A stretch of 64,000 nt of DNA from Branchiostoma lanceolatum (Eukaryota > Chordata > Leptocardii > Amphioxiformes > Branchiostomatidae). This document shows, piece by piece, positions 23,061 to 35,047 of the stretch. The stretch is taken from NCBI RefSeq assembly GCF_035083965.1, contig NC_089722.1:37061958-37125957 (forward strand). Direction: 5' to 3'. The notes beneath the pieces were generated by a model, which was given only the letters and a program-made list of their open reading frames with translations, did no database searches and was not told the DNA's origin. The position numbers and the translations under genes were made by a program. The stretch's first letter is position 1. Each line of letters begins with the position of its first letter.

Positions 23061-23387
23061 TTATTTATTTATTATAAAGAGGTTCATCCTTTGTTTTGTC
23101 TGATTTCAATTGTACAATTTTGGGCTTGACACAGGACCTTATTGCTTCAAGCAAACGTTTTGAAACGTAGTACAGGTGTCTTATTATATTGATTGTTTGT
23201 TTGTTAGTTAGTCTGTATTAGACGAGCCAACTTGCTGTTTCTTATTGTTATTGTATCTATGTAAGTTGTAATGTTTTTTCCAGAGATGATGTTTAATATT
23301 AGCGATAGCTAGAGTGCATCATCTGTATGTCCTGTATATTTTTCTGTTGTTTGATAAAAAAAAACAATCCAGACAACACGGAACCTA
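23061..23387. other. Noncoding spacer
   Basis: T-rich sequence downstream of the non-LTR fragment and upstream of the SAP-type remnant. No features seen. Confidence 0.4.
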
Positions 23388-24930
23388 ATGTACTGGGAGA
23401 ATGGGGCCACACTTGCCAATCATGGCTACATAGTTTATCTTGTGGCAGGCTTGTATAATGAGGCCACATACCTCACCTATCCAGAGTGTCACAACAAATT
23501 CAACATTGGCCTATTGGAACAGCCACAAATATACATCATCGCCCGCAGCAATTCCTCTGATGCAAAGCAGCTGCTGTTTGTACAAGACAAGACGGGATAA
23601 CCTGCCTTCTCTGTCTATTCCAATTGCAGCCCCAGATGGGAGATAGTGAACACAGACATACTTCGCTTCTTTAAGGAGGACAATCCCTCATGCCAGTTAA
23701 AACTGGGAACGCAGAGATGCGGTCATCATCCTTGTCTTTGTGACGCAGGCATCAGGGGTGTTGACAGCTACTGGGTACTAGACAACCCTTCATTTCATCC
23801 TAGTAGGACCTGCTACAGCTCTAGAGGCATCATCCAGTCTTCCTGATCCCTTCTGCCAGCTGTCCAAAGAAGAAATGAAGGACGAGCTAACATACAGGGG
23901 GCAGTACTCTATGAACAAGTCGAAAAATGACGTAGAATGAGCTGCAACAAGAAACAAAGACTATGCTACATCGGATCAAGCGACTGCCTGCTCTACTACA
24001 ACCAAAGCCAACACAAACCTACAAGAACTAAACATCCAACATCTAGAGGCATCAGCAAGTGAAAGCATGATCGACGTTCTCAACCATAACACGAATATTT
24101 TAGAAGAGCTAGTCTACCATGTACCAGAGGAGGTCGCAGACAACATCAACACTATGAAAGAGGCCATTCTTGGTAACAAGGACACTGTAAGGGCATCTGA
24201 CATGCGACACTACCTCCTCGTGCTGGTACAGGAGCTGAGACAACAGGGACAGTCATGGAGCTCTTGTCTACTTTGGCCCTACGCTACTGAAAATGAACGG
24301 AACATGAGGAATGTGTATCGTATGTCGAACGTCATCTTCAAGCATTATATCATGTTAAAATAATGATTTCCTGGCACGCTCAAAACAGTGACAAAGAGAA
24401 GGATGTGGGACGAGATCATACACCTTTCTTCTGCCGGATAGCACCTATCAGCTCCCTCATGGTTGAAAATAAAGAGAGACATTTTAGCTCTTTCAAACGC
24501 ATGTCCAAGTCCACTGCCAACTATGCAAGACCTCGCCACGTAATTCCAAACGTTTTAGTAAGATTCCACTTTCATCAAAGCCGAAAATCATACAGACACC
24601 ATGAAAACAAAATATCTGAAGTCGCGAAGCTCCACCCTCGGCAGAGAACAAGAATTTCTTCAGCTTCGATTATGAAATAGAAACGAGATGCCCAGATCCG
24701 GCCCTCTGCGAAAGAGTGCTGGCTTTCTCCTACGAGGCGACGGAACGCACTGGCACTACCACCACGGTAGAGGAATTCATGCATGTAGGGTAGGTGTACC
24801 ACAATTTGTAGTCAATCTTCATTTGGTCAAAGCAAATGGCAACTTTCCTGCAGAGGTGTTGTACGGCGAACTCTCCAGAGGACGGTGGGAGGGCAAGAGA
24901 AGCGGTTTAAGGACCAACTGAAGACAAATC
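23388..24930 (+). pseudogene. Unclassified mobile-element protein with SAP-like motif (copy 1)
   Basis: Seen across several plus frames: LANHGYIVYLVAGLYNEATY and QPQIYIIARSNSSDAKQLLF (23388-23600), DILRFFKEDNPSCQ and a Cys/His cluster GTQRCGHHPCLCD (23646-23760). A SAP-like helix pair follows (LSKEEMKDELTYRGQYSMNK, about 23863), then a helical region (24067-24360, HHVPEEVADN-like, DMRHYLLVLVQELRQQGQ), and last a stretch with FCRIAPISSLMVENKERHFS and VIPNVLVRFHFHQ (24363-24680). From memory this order occurs in repeated proteins of cnidarians, sponges and lancelets, but I cannot name the superfamily. At least five frame breaks. A second diverged copy of its early part lies at 48790-49110. It ends at a long hairpin (24946-25005). 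Confidence 0.55.
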
Positions 24931-24945
24931 TGAAGGAGTACTCAA

Positions 24946-25005
24946 CGGGATAGTGGTATTGTGATGGTTTTTATTACATAAAACCATCACAACACCAATA
25001 TCCCG
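24946..25005. repeat. 60-nt imperfect hairpin at the 3' end of the SAP-type element
   Basis: The left side CGGGATAGTGGTATTGTGAT then GGTTTTTAT pairs with the right side, whose reverse complement is CGGGATATTGGTGTTGTGAT then GGTTTTATG. Arms of about 28 nt have only three or four differences around a TTAC-like loop. The hairpin follows the last coding similarity of the remnant by about 20 bp. Confidence 0.9.
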
Positions 25006-25400
25006 ACTACTTTGTTTATCCAGGTTTCAATGCTACTATACTTTTCAGTACTAGATAACAGGGATATCTAATCAAGTCAAAATTTTCAAATGTCTCTACT
25101 AAAAAAAGGGTTGTCGAGTAAAGCGTTATCAAATGCAAATTACTACAACGGTGTGCATAGTCGATAATTGCAGAGACACAAACAAGTAGGTTTTGAGATG
25201 CTTTTTTAGCGCAAACAATGCTATTAGTCAAAGCTCCCCACTCTTGGCAAAATCATGTACAAGTAGTACATATTAGGATTTAGATACAGTAAAATCGGTT
25301 ACGTGTGGTATCGTTTTTTTTAATGACTTGTGATTGCTCTTGCGGATGTATAGCACTAACTGTTTTACTAACTTCGTTTTTCGATTTTATTATTTTATAG
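25006..25400. other. Noncoding, upstream of an exon-like module
   Basis: AT-rich sequence ending in a TTTTATTATTTTATAG acceptor-like tract at 25385-25400, directly before the coding module that follows. Confidence 0.4.
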
Positions 25401-25933
25401 CTGCAGGAAACACGGGAGGCAGTGATAAAGAGACGGAGGAAGAGAAGGCCCTGTGGATTGGGGTTACAGTGGACTTCATGTCGGACGAAGAGAACGGGGA
25501 AGAAGACGGGAAACCACTGTGGCTGGTGAAGCCTGTTGCCTTCAGAAGTGCGGAGCTCTTCGCAGCGTTGTGCAGGCAAAGCTGGAGGCTGGGAAAAAAT
25601 ACCGGGCAACACACACGGCTCGTGTTAGAAAGGACGGTGTGTTCAGCGAGAGATCCCCCCCCCCCCCTTCCCACCACCCCCCAAACAGCCTACGACCACA
25701 ACCTAGCCACATTGCACTTCACATCCGACAACGTTCCAAGACCGAAAAACCCCATCGGCCTTTTCAAAATCAGTATTAGTACGTCCACCCCGCACCACAG
25801 ACAGACAGCCCCAGGAAGACAGAGTTTAGTATTCCAAGATAGTATTGACTTCGGTGCCCTCGAGGTCTTCAATGGAGCTAGTTTTGTAGAAGGGGTCTTT
25901 GATGACACTAGCTATTATCTGACTGAACTGTAG
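25401..25933 (+). CDS. Last exon of an unclassified repeated gene, module copy A
   Basis: After a strong 3' splice-like site (ends 25400) about 177 codons stay open to a TAG. Seen: TEEEKALWIGVTVDFMSDEE, then NGEEDGKPLWLVKPVAFRS, a helix (LFAALCRQSWRLGKN), a Pro-rich middle interrupted by 13 C (25655-25667), and a C-terminus SFVEGVFDDTSYYLTEL. A related module lies at 39329-39835. I recall this acidic DFMSDEE-WLV segment in many invertebrate proteins, some annotated as C14orf93-like, but cannot state a function. The two copies sit next to different elements, so the module is itself dispersed. The C run may have shifted the frame. Confidence 0.5.
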
Positions 25934-26594
25934 GGGTATTGTTTCAATTTGCTGTAAAGTGTTCACCAATAGCGAGTTATATGTAGCCATTGCATTTTGT
26001 ACTAATCTCAGGACTGTTCATTTTCATGTATTTCTTTATAGGTTTTTGCTTTTTGTATTCACATAGGGTTTTTACTTTTTGTATTTATGTCAGCGTTTAA
26101 AGATGTTCGCTGTCCATCATTCAGGAAAAATTTTACAAAGACCACGTGTATGTAAATATGGTATGTGCTTTGGTCGGGAAGTTTGATTCGTTTTTTTTAT
26201 TTTATTAATGTCATATTTTCCTTTTGTTTATTTGAGGACTATAGTCTTTTTAGTTCTTTAGTTTCTGTTTTATGTCAGTGAAAGTTTTGTTCATTTTTCG
26301 AATTCAATAGCATTGTAGTCTTTTGAGTTGTTTAGTGTCTGTTTTTATGTTAGGGTAGTATGCTTTGGTATGATGTTAGTAACATGTAATGTACCTCTGC
26401 TTGTAATTGCTGCTTATTTCTGTTAAAAGGTGTGCCAACCTGGTTTAAGAAAACACGAATAAAGATTCTAGTGTATTCTAAAAAATGTCTTCATAGTATT
26501 TCTTTGTGGTTAAGGTGTGCCAGTATGATGAAAATAATGTATTTCCCAGTGGTTTTACAACATGCACCATGATTACTTGCCTTAGCCCAATAAA
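25934..26594. other. Noncoding, 3'-UTR-like
   Basis: T-rich sequence with repeated phrases (TTTTTGTATT near 26052 and 26081; AGTTCTTTAG/AGTTGTTTAG with TTTCTGTTTTATGT near 26255 and 26325) and an AATAAAG at about 26458. This fits a 3' UTR of module copy A with weak internal duplications. No gene seen. Confidence 0.45.
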
Positions 26595-29500
26595 ATGCCG
26601 GCAAGTATGAAAAAGGCAGAAAAGATCATCAAAGACCTCCTTCTTCCGACAAAAGAATACGCGTCTGTCAGAACGACTGTATGGTCCTCAGCGAGGAGCA
26701 CGCGGATCTGTCCCACTCCCCGAAGTGTGGATCTTCGAGGTACAAGGCTGGTGGAGGGGTTCCCCGGAAAAAGTTCACCTACCTACCGCTCATCCCGCGG
26801 CAACGACAAGTAAGTTGCTACATTTCACGAGTTATGTGTCCGTCTAACTTCAAATTCTATTTTAAAGATCATTGGTCTAAGCAAGAACATTACATAGATT
26901 TCGATTTTGAACTGTATTTGAGCTGTATTATGATTTCAGCTTGATGTTGAAAACACCTTACACACACTTTCTAATTTATTATAATTTAGTTTTTTTCTAA
27001 TTCTTTATCTTACTTACGACAGATGTTCGAGATACCAGGAGTCGCAAAGGCACTGCAGTCCCACTGGCCTCGACCGAGCGCAGATGACGGCGTCATGCGG
27101 GACATCCATGATTCGCCAGCCTGGGCTGAGGCCTACGGGCCTGGCGGTAAGTTTCAAGATGAGCCTTATTGTCTCCAGTTTGAATTTTCAGCAGATGGAC
27201 TAAATCCGTTTAATCTCCTCAGGTCATCGTACTCGATGTGGCCGGGGTCTGTAAAGATTCTTGCCACCCACTCAGCGATCCAAAGTCGCGCATTTGAAAC
27301 CGGTGATGTTGATTCCAGGTAGGTGCATATTGATTAACTCACACAGAGCTCTAATATAAGATTGTTTTACCACCATACGTCCATTTCTCCTATAACTGAA
27401 TTAAGTGATTTCAAACGGACTCCAGGATGAATTGTGTATGAATTACCACTAATGGAGATCCTAATAAAGCAAACAAACAAAACGGATCCCTTCCCTCCAA
27501 ACTGTGTCAAATGCCTTTCTAAAATCTATGAAACATGAATAAAAGCATTTATTTTATAGAAATATTTAGTAATTAGCGAGTCTAAGGCAAAGAGATTGTC
27601 GTTTGTGCTGAAGTGTTGAAGCAATAATCACAATGATGTGTGGATAGGTCCCAACTAGCCGGGGATTATGAACCCCTACCTACGGCCCTTTGTGAACGAA
27701 ATACTGATGCTGGAGAAAGAAGTTCTCATCTACGACGCCTCCAGAGAACGCAACATCAACGTCCGAGCGACATAATGCTGCATGTTATGGAGTATCCAGG
27801 CATGTGTAACGTCGGGAAATTTAAAAATGTAGGGGCCATCAACGGATTCAAAAATTGTTGGCTTCCGGGTAAGATTTATTTCAATCCAACTTGATATGTA
27901 TCTTTTTTTTAATGCAACACTGTAGACACTGTTTGTAAATGTGACGTAGCAACAGTCAAATTTCATTCACATACCAATAGTGTTTCTGATTTGGCACTCA
28001 AGAACTAAGCTACCGTTTGTGCTGTCTTAAGGAACGTATTCAAAGTCGCTACGAAAGGTCGACTATGTTGGTCATCGGATGTGATGCTGCCAGTCACTTG
28101 AGTTCCCAGAGGCAACACCGGAAACCCGCGGCCGTCTACCCATGAAGACCAAAGACGAAATGTTGGGGTATGGAAAGATCTATGACAAGTTGTCAACGCC
28201 TGCCCTCAGGAGCCTCATCGCCAAGGCTACTGCCAAAACTGGTGTAGAGGAGCTCTACAGACTGGAGTCACATACGCAAGAGAAGTACGCCCCGGAGTCA
28301 ATGCATCTTGCAGGGGTGAGACTTCTTCTTTTGTAAAGTGAAAAAAAGGTAAATGGATAACTGTTGATATGGTTAAAAACTCAAAGCACAGACACTTGAG
28401 TATTCATTGCGCCCATACTTTGTTACTTGTCTTATAGGATGCCACCTGTAGATTTCGTGGGATGGTGAGTGGGGACACAGACACATTGAAAGTGCGAAAA
28501 GCCGAGCAGCAACTCAAGAGGTTCCCGAGCACCTGGCCTATCAACTCCGCGACAGCAAAGATACGACGAAAGTTGGTAAGAAGACAACCAACTAAAACAA
28601 GAAGAAGAAAGTGATCTGCGGACCCGTTAGCCGTGTAGCTGATTCGCGAACAAGGTGATATATCTTTTTCCTGGATTGTCTTTAACTTAATCTTTTTTTA
28701 ACAAAACATACATTTCAAACATGTTTCTGAATTAATCAGATGATATGGAACACTCTCCCTTACTTTCGCCAGACCGAAGCTGCACACTGCCCCATGGGCA
28801 CTGAAGCCAGCAGAGAAGACAAAGGCTGACAACCGCCTGGCCAGCATCAAAGTCCTACTTGACCTTGGGTGGAACTCCAAACGGATTTTTGCGAAGTTCA
28901 GCTACATGAAGAGTCACGATTAAAAAGAGGTTAATTCGTTGATTAGCTGGGTACATTTTGACGATTAACGAGACTTTTGCTAAATAGACGTCACTCGAGC
29001 AATTGGATATTATTTTCAAAACTTATGAAAATGCTTATAATCTTATTTCATTTTTACAGTTCGCAACGGATGCCGTGCACGGCCTATTGAGTGAGTATCA
29101 GCGGAAGACATTGGGCAAACTCTACGACGTCTTTGGAGCGCTAACCCATCCCACCGACAAGAAGCTTTCACATATCCATTGGCATCGGCCTTGGAATCGC
29201 TCCTGGTAAGTTTTCATAATGATTTTGATAGTTTTCTCCTTTCTCGTACATGTACCAAGAGCTAACCGTGTCTACTATATATATATTAATCCCTTAACTA
29301 AACCTGTTTACATATTTTTGTTTTACAGTTAGCTGAGTTCTGCCAAGCAATGGTTTTTTCCCCAACATGTTGCCGAAGTAACCATTCCTACCACCATGCC
29401 GGGCAACACATTGTGAGGACCTCAGCTAGTCACCCCGTCCTTCGTCCTGACAGGGAAAAAATGGAAATGCGAACCTTTCGAGATGTCGCAGCCACTGCAT

Positions 29501-30645
29501 GAGGGCCTGGCCAAGTACCGCCTAGCCACCAACTCCACGTACACCGCGCTACTCAGGTAAAGTCTTGCTTGAGTATGTGTGGATGGATATTTCACCATTT
29601 TATTGTTGACAAGTTACTTCAAATGGAACCTCCTTATTTTATGAACCCAAACAAATATACTAGTGTGGGAAAAGTTCATTATTTCGTGTATTAACAAAAT
29701 GTTCATATTCTACAGCGAGTTGCATGGACCATCCATAGAATGGGGGCCCCGATCATTTTTCCCAACTACAGGAATGCTGACACTTATCAACAAAAGCTTA
29801 TTTTTGTCTAGATCACTACAGACAGAAAGGACGATGTCTGGAAGCTGGCTACCACTGAAGTCCTGGCGGCCCCAAAGAACACTGTCTGACAGATAACAGG
29901 GGGTATTGGAGGGATCGTCAAGTTCCTGCACCAAGTACTTCGTCGCCAGGAGGATCGTCTACGGCAGAACAACCGAATATAGGTAAGGCTATGAAATGGT
30001 GGAAAAGCCGAAATCTATCAACACGCAAATGATACGCCACCCACTTGCTATGTTCATTGTCACCACAGGGTGCTCTGTGGAAAACAAAAGGCTGCCTTAG
30101 AAAAGTATGACTAAGTGCTAGCTTATATAGGTCAACTTCAATTGCTGCACTGTTGGTTTATTCGTTCTCAACACGCAAAGCTAGATGGATTCATTCAATC
30201 ATCCAGTCATTCATTAATCCATCCATGTAATGTTGAAAGCATGTGTTTTCTTTATTGCGTCTTTAGTTTTGGTGTCACCTTACCCCTTTTAGCCAATTAA
30301 GTTCTATGTTTTGTTTTACAGATGCGAGGAAGTAAGTAGCCGTAGGTGCTCCTCCTATGTTGGGAAGAACTTGGAGGGATTTGGCCCATGCTTTGCTAGT
30401 GTCCAGTTCTTCGCCGTCATCGATTCCTGTGCGTCGAAATGGACATGACATACGTCAAGTGGCCTCCCCGGGCTGAACGAGACGACGACACCAACCTCTT
30501 CGTGATCGACACCGAGCTGCCTTCACCACAACACCAACCATTCCTGCCGCTGGGAGATCTGTCTCACCCATTGGTGACAGCTGTTGAGCCGACAGATGGA
30601 CACTTGTGGATATTAAATCTTGACAATGTCTTGGTAGACTCATAA
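26595..30645 (+). pseudogene. EnSpm/CACTA-like (tnp2-type) transposase gene, multi-exon, decayed
   Basis: Seen: a zinc ribbon CQNDCMVLSEEHADLSHSPK (frameshift near 26660) and PRKKFTYLPLIPR; FEIPGVAKALQSHWPRPSAD and SADGLNPFNLLRSSYSMWP (27023-27318); EYPGMCNVGKFKNVGAING (27646-27868); RGRLPMKTKDEMLGYGKIYD (28032-28315); DTLKVRKAEQQLKRFPSTW (28438-28575); LASIKVLLDLGWNSKRIF and SYMKSHD (28773-28929); AVHGLLSEYQRKTLGKLYDV (29060-29205); VAEVTIPTTMPGNT in 29329-29556; 29716-29982; and TYVKWPPRAERDDDTNLFVI to a stop in 30322-30645. Each listed block is bounded by GT-AG sites. Known: the tnp2 family of CACTA transposases has this order. Stops and frameshifts occur in several exons (for example after MKSHD), so no full protein results. 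Domestication followed by loss is an alternative. Confidence 0.8.
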
Positions 30646-32464
30646 GTTCCCTCCATGCTTCGATCAAAACAAAATGAATCCCGAAATTCAGCCCTAATGT
30701 ACATATGTGTAAATATGTTTCTAAACGAGTATTTTGTATACTGTATGGTTTTCTATCCAGGTTTTGACGTATATCACAGAAGAAAGGTGCACAATAGGAA
30801 TCGCTTTGTGGGAGGACGCATCGCTTCTGGATCGCTTTCAGAGTCGTTGTTGTGTATCCGTACACATATATACATTCATGTACGAATGTGCGTATAATGA
30901 ACAAAGTCTGTAGTTACTTTCCAAGTGTTTCAAAAAGAGAGAAGTTATTAGGTGCTCAACAGTAGACTTACAATAGATCATAGCTTTGTTTGTTTTCACT
31001 TTGTGATATTAGAAGTTAACATTCTAATTTGTCATGTTTTACATTTTGTTCCTCTAGTTTTGCGCAAGATTGTAGTTGCAATCACGATGTAGTCCGGCTT
31101 TTGACTGACAAAAATAACAACGAATACCAACCTTGCATTTGAATAAAAATTAACAAAAAAATCTATTTTGCTAATTAGAGAATCGCTACTGGATCGCTTC
31201 CCGAAGACTTTCATTTGTTGCTTTCTGGACAGATGTATCTCTCTGTAAATGACTTGTTTTTTGTAGGAATCCTCATTGACCGAAATGAAGAAAATAAACG
31301 TTGGCATAAGGGAAAAAACGGCCCCGGGGCCCCCGGAAAGCTCGGGCGCGCGTGCGGTGGCTGGTGCGCTGATACAGCGGAGATTGGGGCGAACTCAGTT
31401 TCTGTTCGCCGGGCGGGACTCAATTATCAAACAGACGCTAATTGGTTCCTATGCACATATTGTTTAAAACAATTGCTAGCCTCCGCGGGTAGTCCCAATA
31501 TTACGTGGGAAGAAAGGATCGCAAAAATATCGCATTTGCCAGATATTGAATGGCTTATTAGGAGGACGAAGCGCTTCTTTATCGCTTTAAGTGGCGTCCT
31601 TTGTGGTAGAAATGCTTGTTGTCCGTTAGCGATATGTAAGCGATTTTTGGTTCCACTAGTGAAAAAAGATGTCTGAACATTTATTCATGAAAATGTGATG
31701 TTACATTAGCAATTGTCACATCGTGTCATTTTGTTTGTTTGGTGAACGTTGGTGAACATTTGTTCTGGTGAATATTGTAGTATGGTCAAGGGAAAACAGC
31801 CGCTAGACAGAAGAGACCTGCTCACAATGGCGCTAGTCCTTTGCAGTCGGTGTCTTAGATGTATCCGTGCCAGACTTGCAAATCGGATCGCACTCTCAGT
31901 CTGGAGGTGGTATCTTGCAAACAGTGCAAGGCGGACCTCGAGCCAGAGTTTTCCTGTCTCTGGAAATGAATGCTCCTATCACCATGTCAAACATATTCTC
32001 TAAAGATAGCCCAGCGGACTCCCCATCAATGGCATTTAAGATGGTGGATATGACTGACAGAGACTACGTGGAGGCGGTTAGAGTTAAAATGGGGCCCTCA
32101 CTAACTAGATTGTATGACTTTGTCAAAAAATGGCGCGCGCTGTACGTGCAGCCGTGACGGAGGGAAGGGGGGCGTGAGATCGCGCACTTTGTAATTTAAA
32201 CTCAACATATAATCATGAATTCTGCGCTACTAACCGTAGAATGGCTATATATTCATGCTTGGTGCATATTACCTTTTATATCCGAAAGTGGGGCATGTTT
32301 TTTTTTTTTCGCTTAACCAGTTTTCAACTGGAAGAACATCCTACCGACCTGATTGTCATTTAACTCTACTCTACCCTTCACTTGTATAGATATGAAGTGT
32401 CCAATACAGCCATATGGTAGGAATTTGTCACTTGCATGGTTTTCATTCTATATTTTTTTAAAAT
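30646..32464. other. Noncoding with a GC-rich patch and recurring short motif
   Basis: A GGATCGCTT-type phrase recurs at about 30818, 31181 and 31565. A GC-rich patch at 31318-31400 sits in a 153-codon frame (31215-31676) without recognisable domain. Near 31855-31960 another frame reads CQTCKSDRTLSLEVVSCKQC, a possible double Cys pair, also unassigned. A T run occurs at about 32300. I do not support a gene here. Confidence 0.35.
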
Positions 32465-35047
32465 TTCCTAGTGGAAACAGGAGGGACCTATCCTGGACAG
32501 ATCAGCAGAAAACTTGAGTTATCGTTAAGCCAACTTGAAGATGACACAAGTGGATTCCAGTTAGATACACAAACATTTAACTGTCTGCCTTCATCCAGAA
32601 ATCTGAGATATGCATGACTTACAGGAAAGCATGAAACAACAAACACGAATGAGTAGAGAGGAAAGTGTGAAACAAAACGCTCTATTGCTTCGATTGAGAA
32701 AGATTCAGAGCAAACGTACAGCCGTTAACAAGGCGCTCTGGTAAAACTGAGCGAGTACAATATTCGCAACGTTAACAAGAGAATCAAACGAAGAGATGAT
32801 AAAATCAATGTATAGGAGAACGAGATGAAGACGAAGGAGTCAGACTTACAGGAGAAAGACTCCTTGATCAGAGAAAAGGACGAAGAAATACAGAAGTTAA
32901 CGTCAGTGGTCAAGGTACTGCAAGAGAAACTAGACAAGGAAGTAAAAGGCAAGAATCATGCACAGCAGATAAAATCCCACTACAAGTCAAGTATTCTAAG
33001 TTCCCATCAGTTGTGTGATGAAGAGTCTGCACAATTGGAAAAAAAAGATAGCACATCTTGAAGCAGAGAACAGGGAGTTACATGACAACATGAAAAAATT
33101 CCTTGACTCTGATGAAGTGACAACATTTGAAGATGGTACGTTCAAAGACGAAGTGCGCCAAGTCTATATGAAGGCTCTTAAGCTTGGACACCGGCCTTAA
33201 CAATATCGAGTTGATTATACGAACAGACGGAACTATCCTGGACAAGTTAGGAGGTCTGAAGTGCGGCAAACTCCCCAAATACGCTACAGCGCAGGTAATA
33301 TTTGTAGAAGCGAGGCGACTTAGTCAGGTGCATGTTGCCGATGTTGTTTGTAAGTCAAACAATATAACTATTGGCACAGATGGGACCACGAAAAAAAAAA
33401 CACGACAAATATGGATCTGTGAGCTTCTTCACCCAGGGCGGCACCCAGGTGGCAGGATTGACAGAACAGTTGTCTGGAAAAACAGAGCATCAAGTTGACA
33501 TGTTCAAGAAGATCATACACGAGCTATCAACAGCGTGTGGGAAGACTGAGGATGAAATGTGGCTGTCCGTGAAGAACACAATGAGCGACAGACATGTTGT
33601 AAACAAGTGCCTGAAGAAACAACTAGAAGACATTAGAGAAGAAGCCTTAAACATGTAGTTAAAGAGTGGGATAACAAGTCTACAGAAGACAAAGAGAAAA
33701 TGAAGAACATGTGGAATCACTTCTGCAGCATGCATTACATAGTTGGATTCGCTACATCTGCTGAAGTTGGGCTGAAGAAATTTGAGAATGCACCTCTCAT
33801 TTCCTCAGAAGATGCCACAGAGATAAAGAATTCCTGCCCATCACAAGCAGAAACGGGAACGCATAGGTCAGTTAGAGCCACCTGCAAGGCATTCTCCCAT
33901 ACAGGAGCCTGTGAGACGTCAGGACACCCAAAAGAATTTGAGGCATACTTGCAGTCCTGTGTCCCTCCTAAGGACAACAAACTGATCTCCTTCAGAGGAG
34001 AGAGATTCAATGTTCTGTTAAAAAATGGTGGGGCAACATACCACCATAGAAATGACTTGTTTGCATACCTGGACACTTTCGAGACACCCAACACCTGTAC
34101 GATCAGACTTGAGTGTCCCTGAGTATGCAGCAGGCTGCCGTGCCCTTTGCATAATCAAAAAGGTAGTAACAGCTCCACTCTGGAGATTGATAGAGTCAGA
34201 GGGTAGCATACTAGACTTGTGTCAACACTTCCACCAGTTGCACATTAACTTTACATCCTGGGAGAAAGATCCCAGCACACTGAAGGATGGGGAAGCAATA
34301 TTTCCCTCAGTGCAGAACCCACAGTGCAGTGTGTACAAGTCACTCTTCTCACAATCACATGATGATCCTGGAATCAGAAGACTTACCTGTCAAGCTCTGA
34401 AATCCATCATGACAGAGTTCCTGGTTGTGACAGAGAGGATGCTAAAAGACTACCTCCCAGGAGGGATCTTCCACAACCCCACACAAGAACAGAGAGAGGA
34501 GATGGCTTCATGTTCTACAAATAACACTGGTCTTGAGCGCACTTTTGCACATGTGGACAGGGACATTAGGCTTTCCCCAAACACCACAACCTTGACAAGA
34601 GCAGGGAAGATAATGTTCCGGTTAAACCGAACAAGACAGTACCTCGGCACCATCTCCACTGAAAAGAAACATGCTGTCTCAAAGGAAGCAAGAAAGACGG
34701 CACGTACAGACAGGAAGCTTCATCAACAGGAGCGGTTGCAGCTGAAGCAGCATCGTCAGGAGTTTTTGCGTGAAAGGACACGAAAACAAGCAATGAAAAA
34801 GGATGCTAAGGAAGCAGCACTTGAGACTTTGGAAGATAGTGTAAGACAGCTTGGGGTATGGGAGACAGCAGAACACAAAGAGGCTGGGTTATCAAAGTTG
34901 TTCGCAAAGAAGGCACGGCTCCAGGCCCTGAAAAAGCAAATCGAGCTTCAGAAAGAGGTGCTTGGAGTTGGTGACCAACACCGTAAGTCGTTGTTTCAAT
35001 TTTCAAAAGGGGCGGAAGATATTCCAGGAAACAGACTTAAAAAATAA
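32465..35047 (+). pseudogene. Unclassified transposase-like gene with TDGT and MSDR motifs
   Basis: Seen: a coiled-coil region (32825-33200, KESDLQEKDSLIREKDEEIQ and HLEAENRELHDNMKKFLDS); then KLGGLKCGKLPKYATAQVIF; TDGTTKKKTRQIW (first acidic motif, about 33378) before a frame break at a run of A; NTMSDRHVVNKCLKKQLEDI (33580-33640); FCSMHYIVGFATSAEVGLKK; RGERFNVLLKNGGATYHH; and a long open frame (34085-35047) with LSVPEYAAGCRALCIIKKVV, LPGGIFHN, NNTGLERTFAHVDRDIRLSP, IMFRLNRTRQYL and a basic coiled tail. Inferred: the spaced acidic motifs and the late Glu resemble an RNase H-fold transposase, related by memory to repeated proteins of cnidarians and lancelets. I cannot name the superfamily. 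Frame breaks lie near 33060, 33370, 33658 and 34085-34122. Confidence 0.6.

Noticed and set aside
31215..31676. 153-codon plus frame in a GC-rich patch
   Set aside because: No recognised domain and no splice or promoter context. GC-rich composition lowers the number of chance stops.
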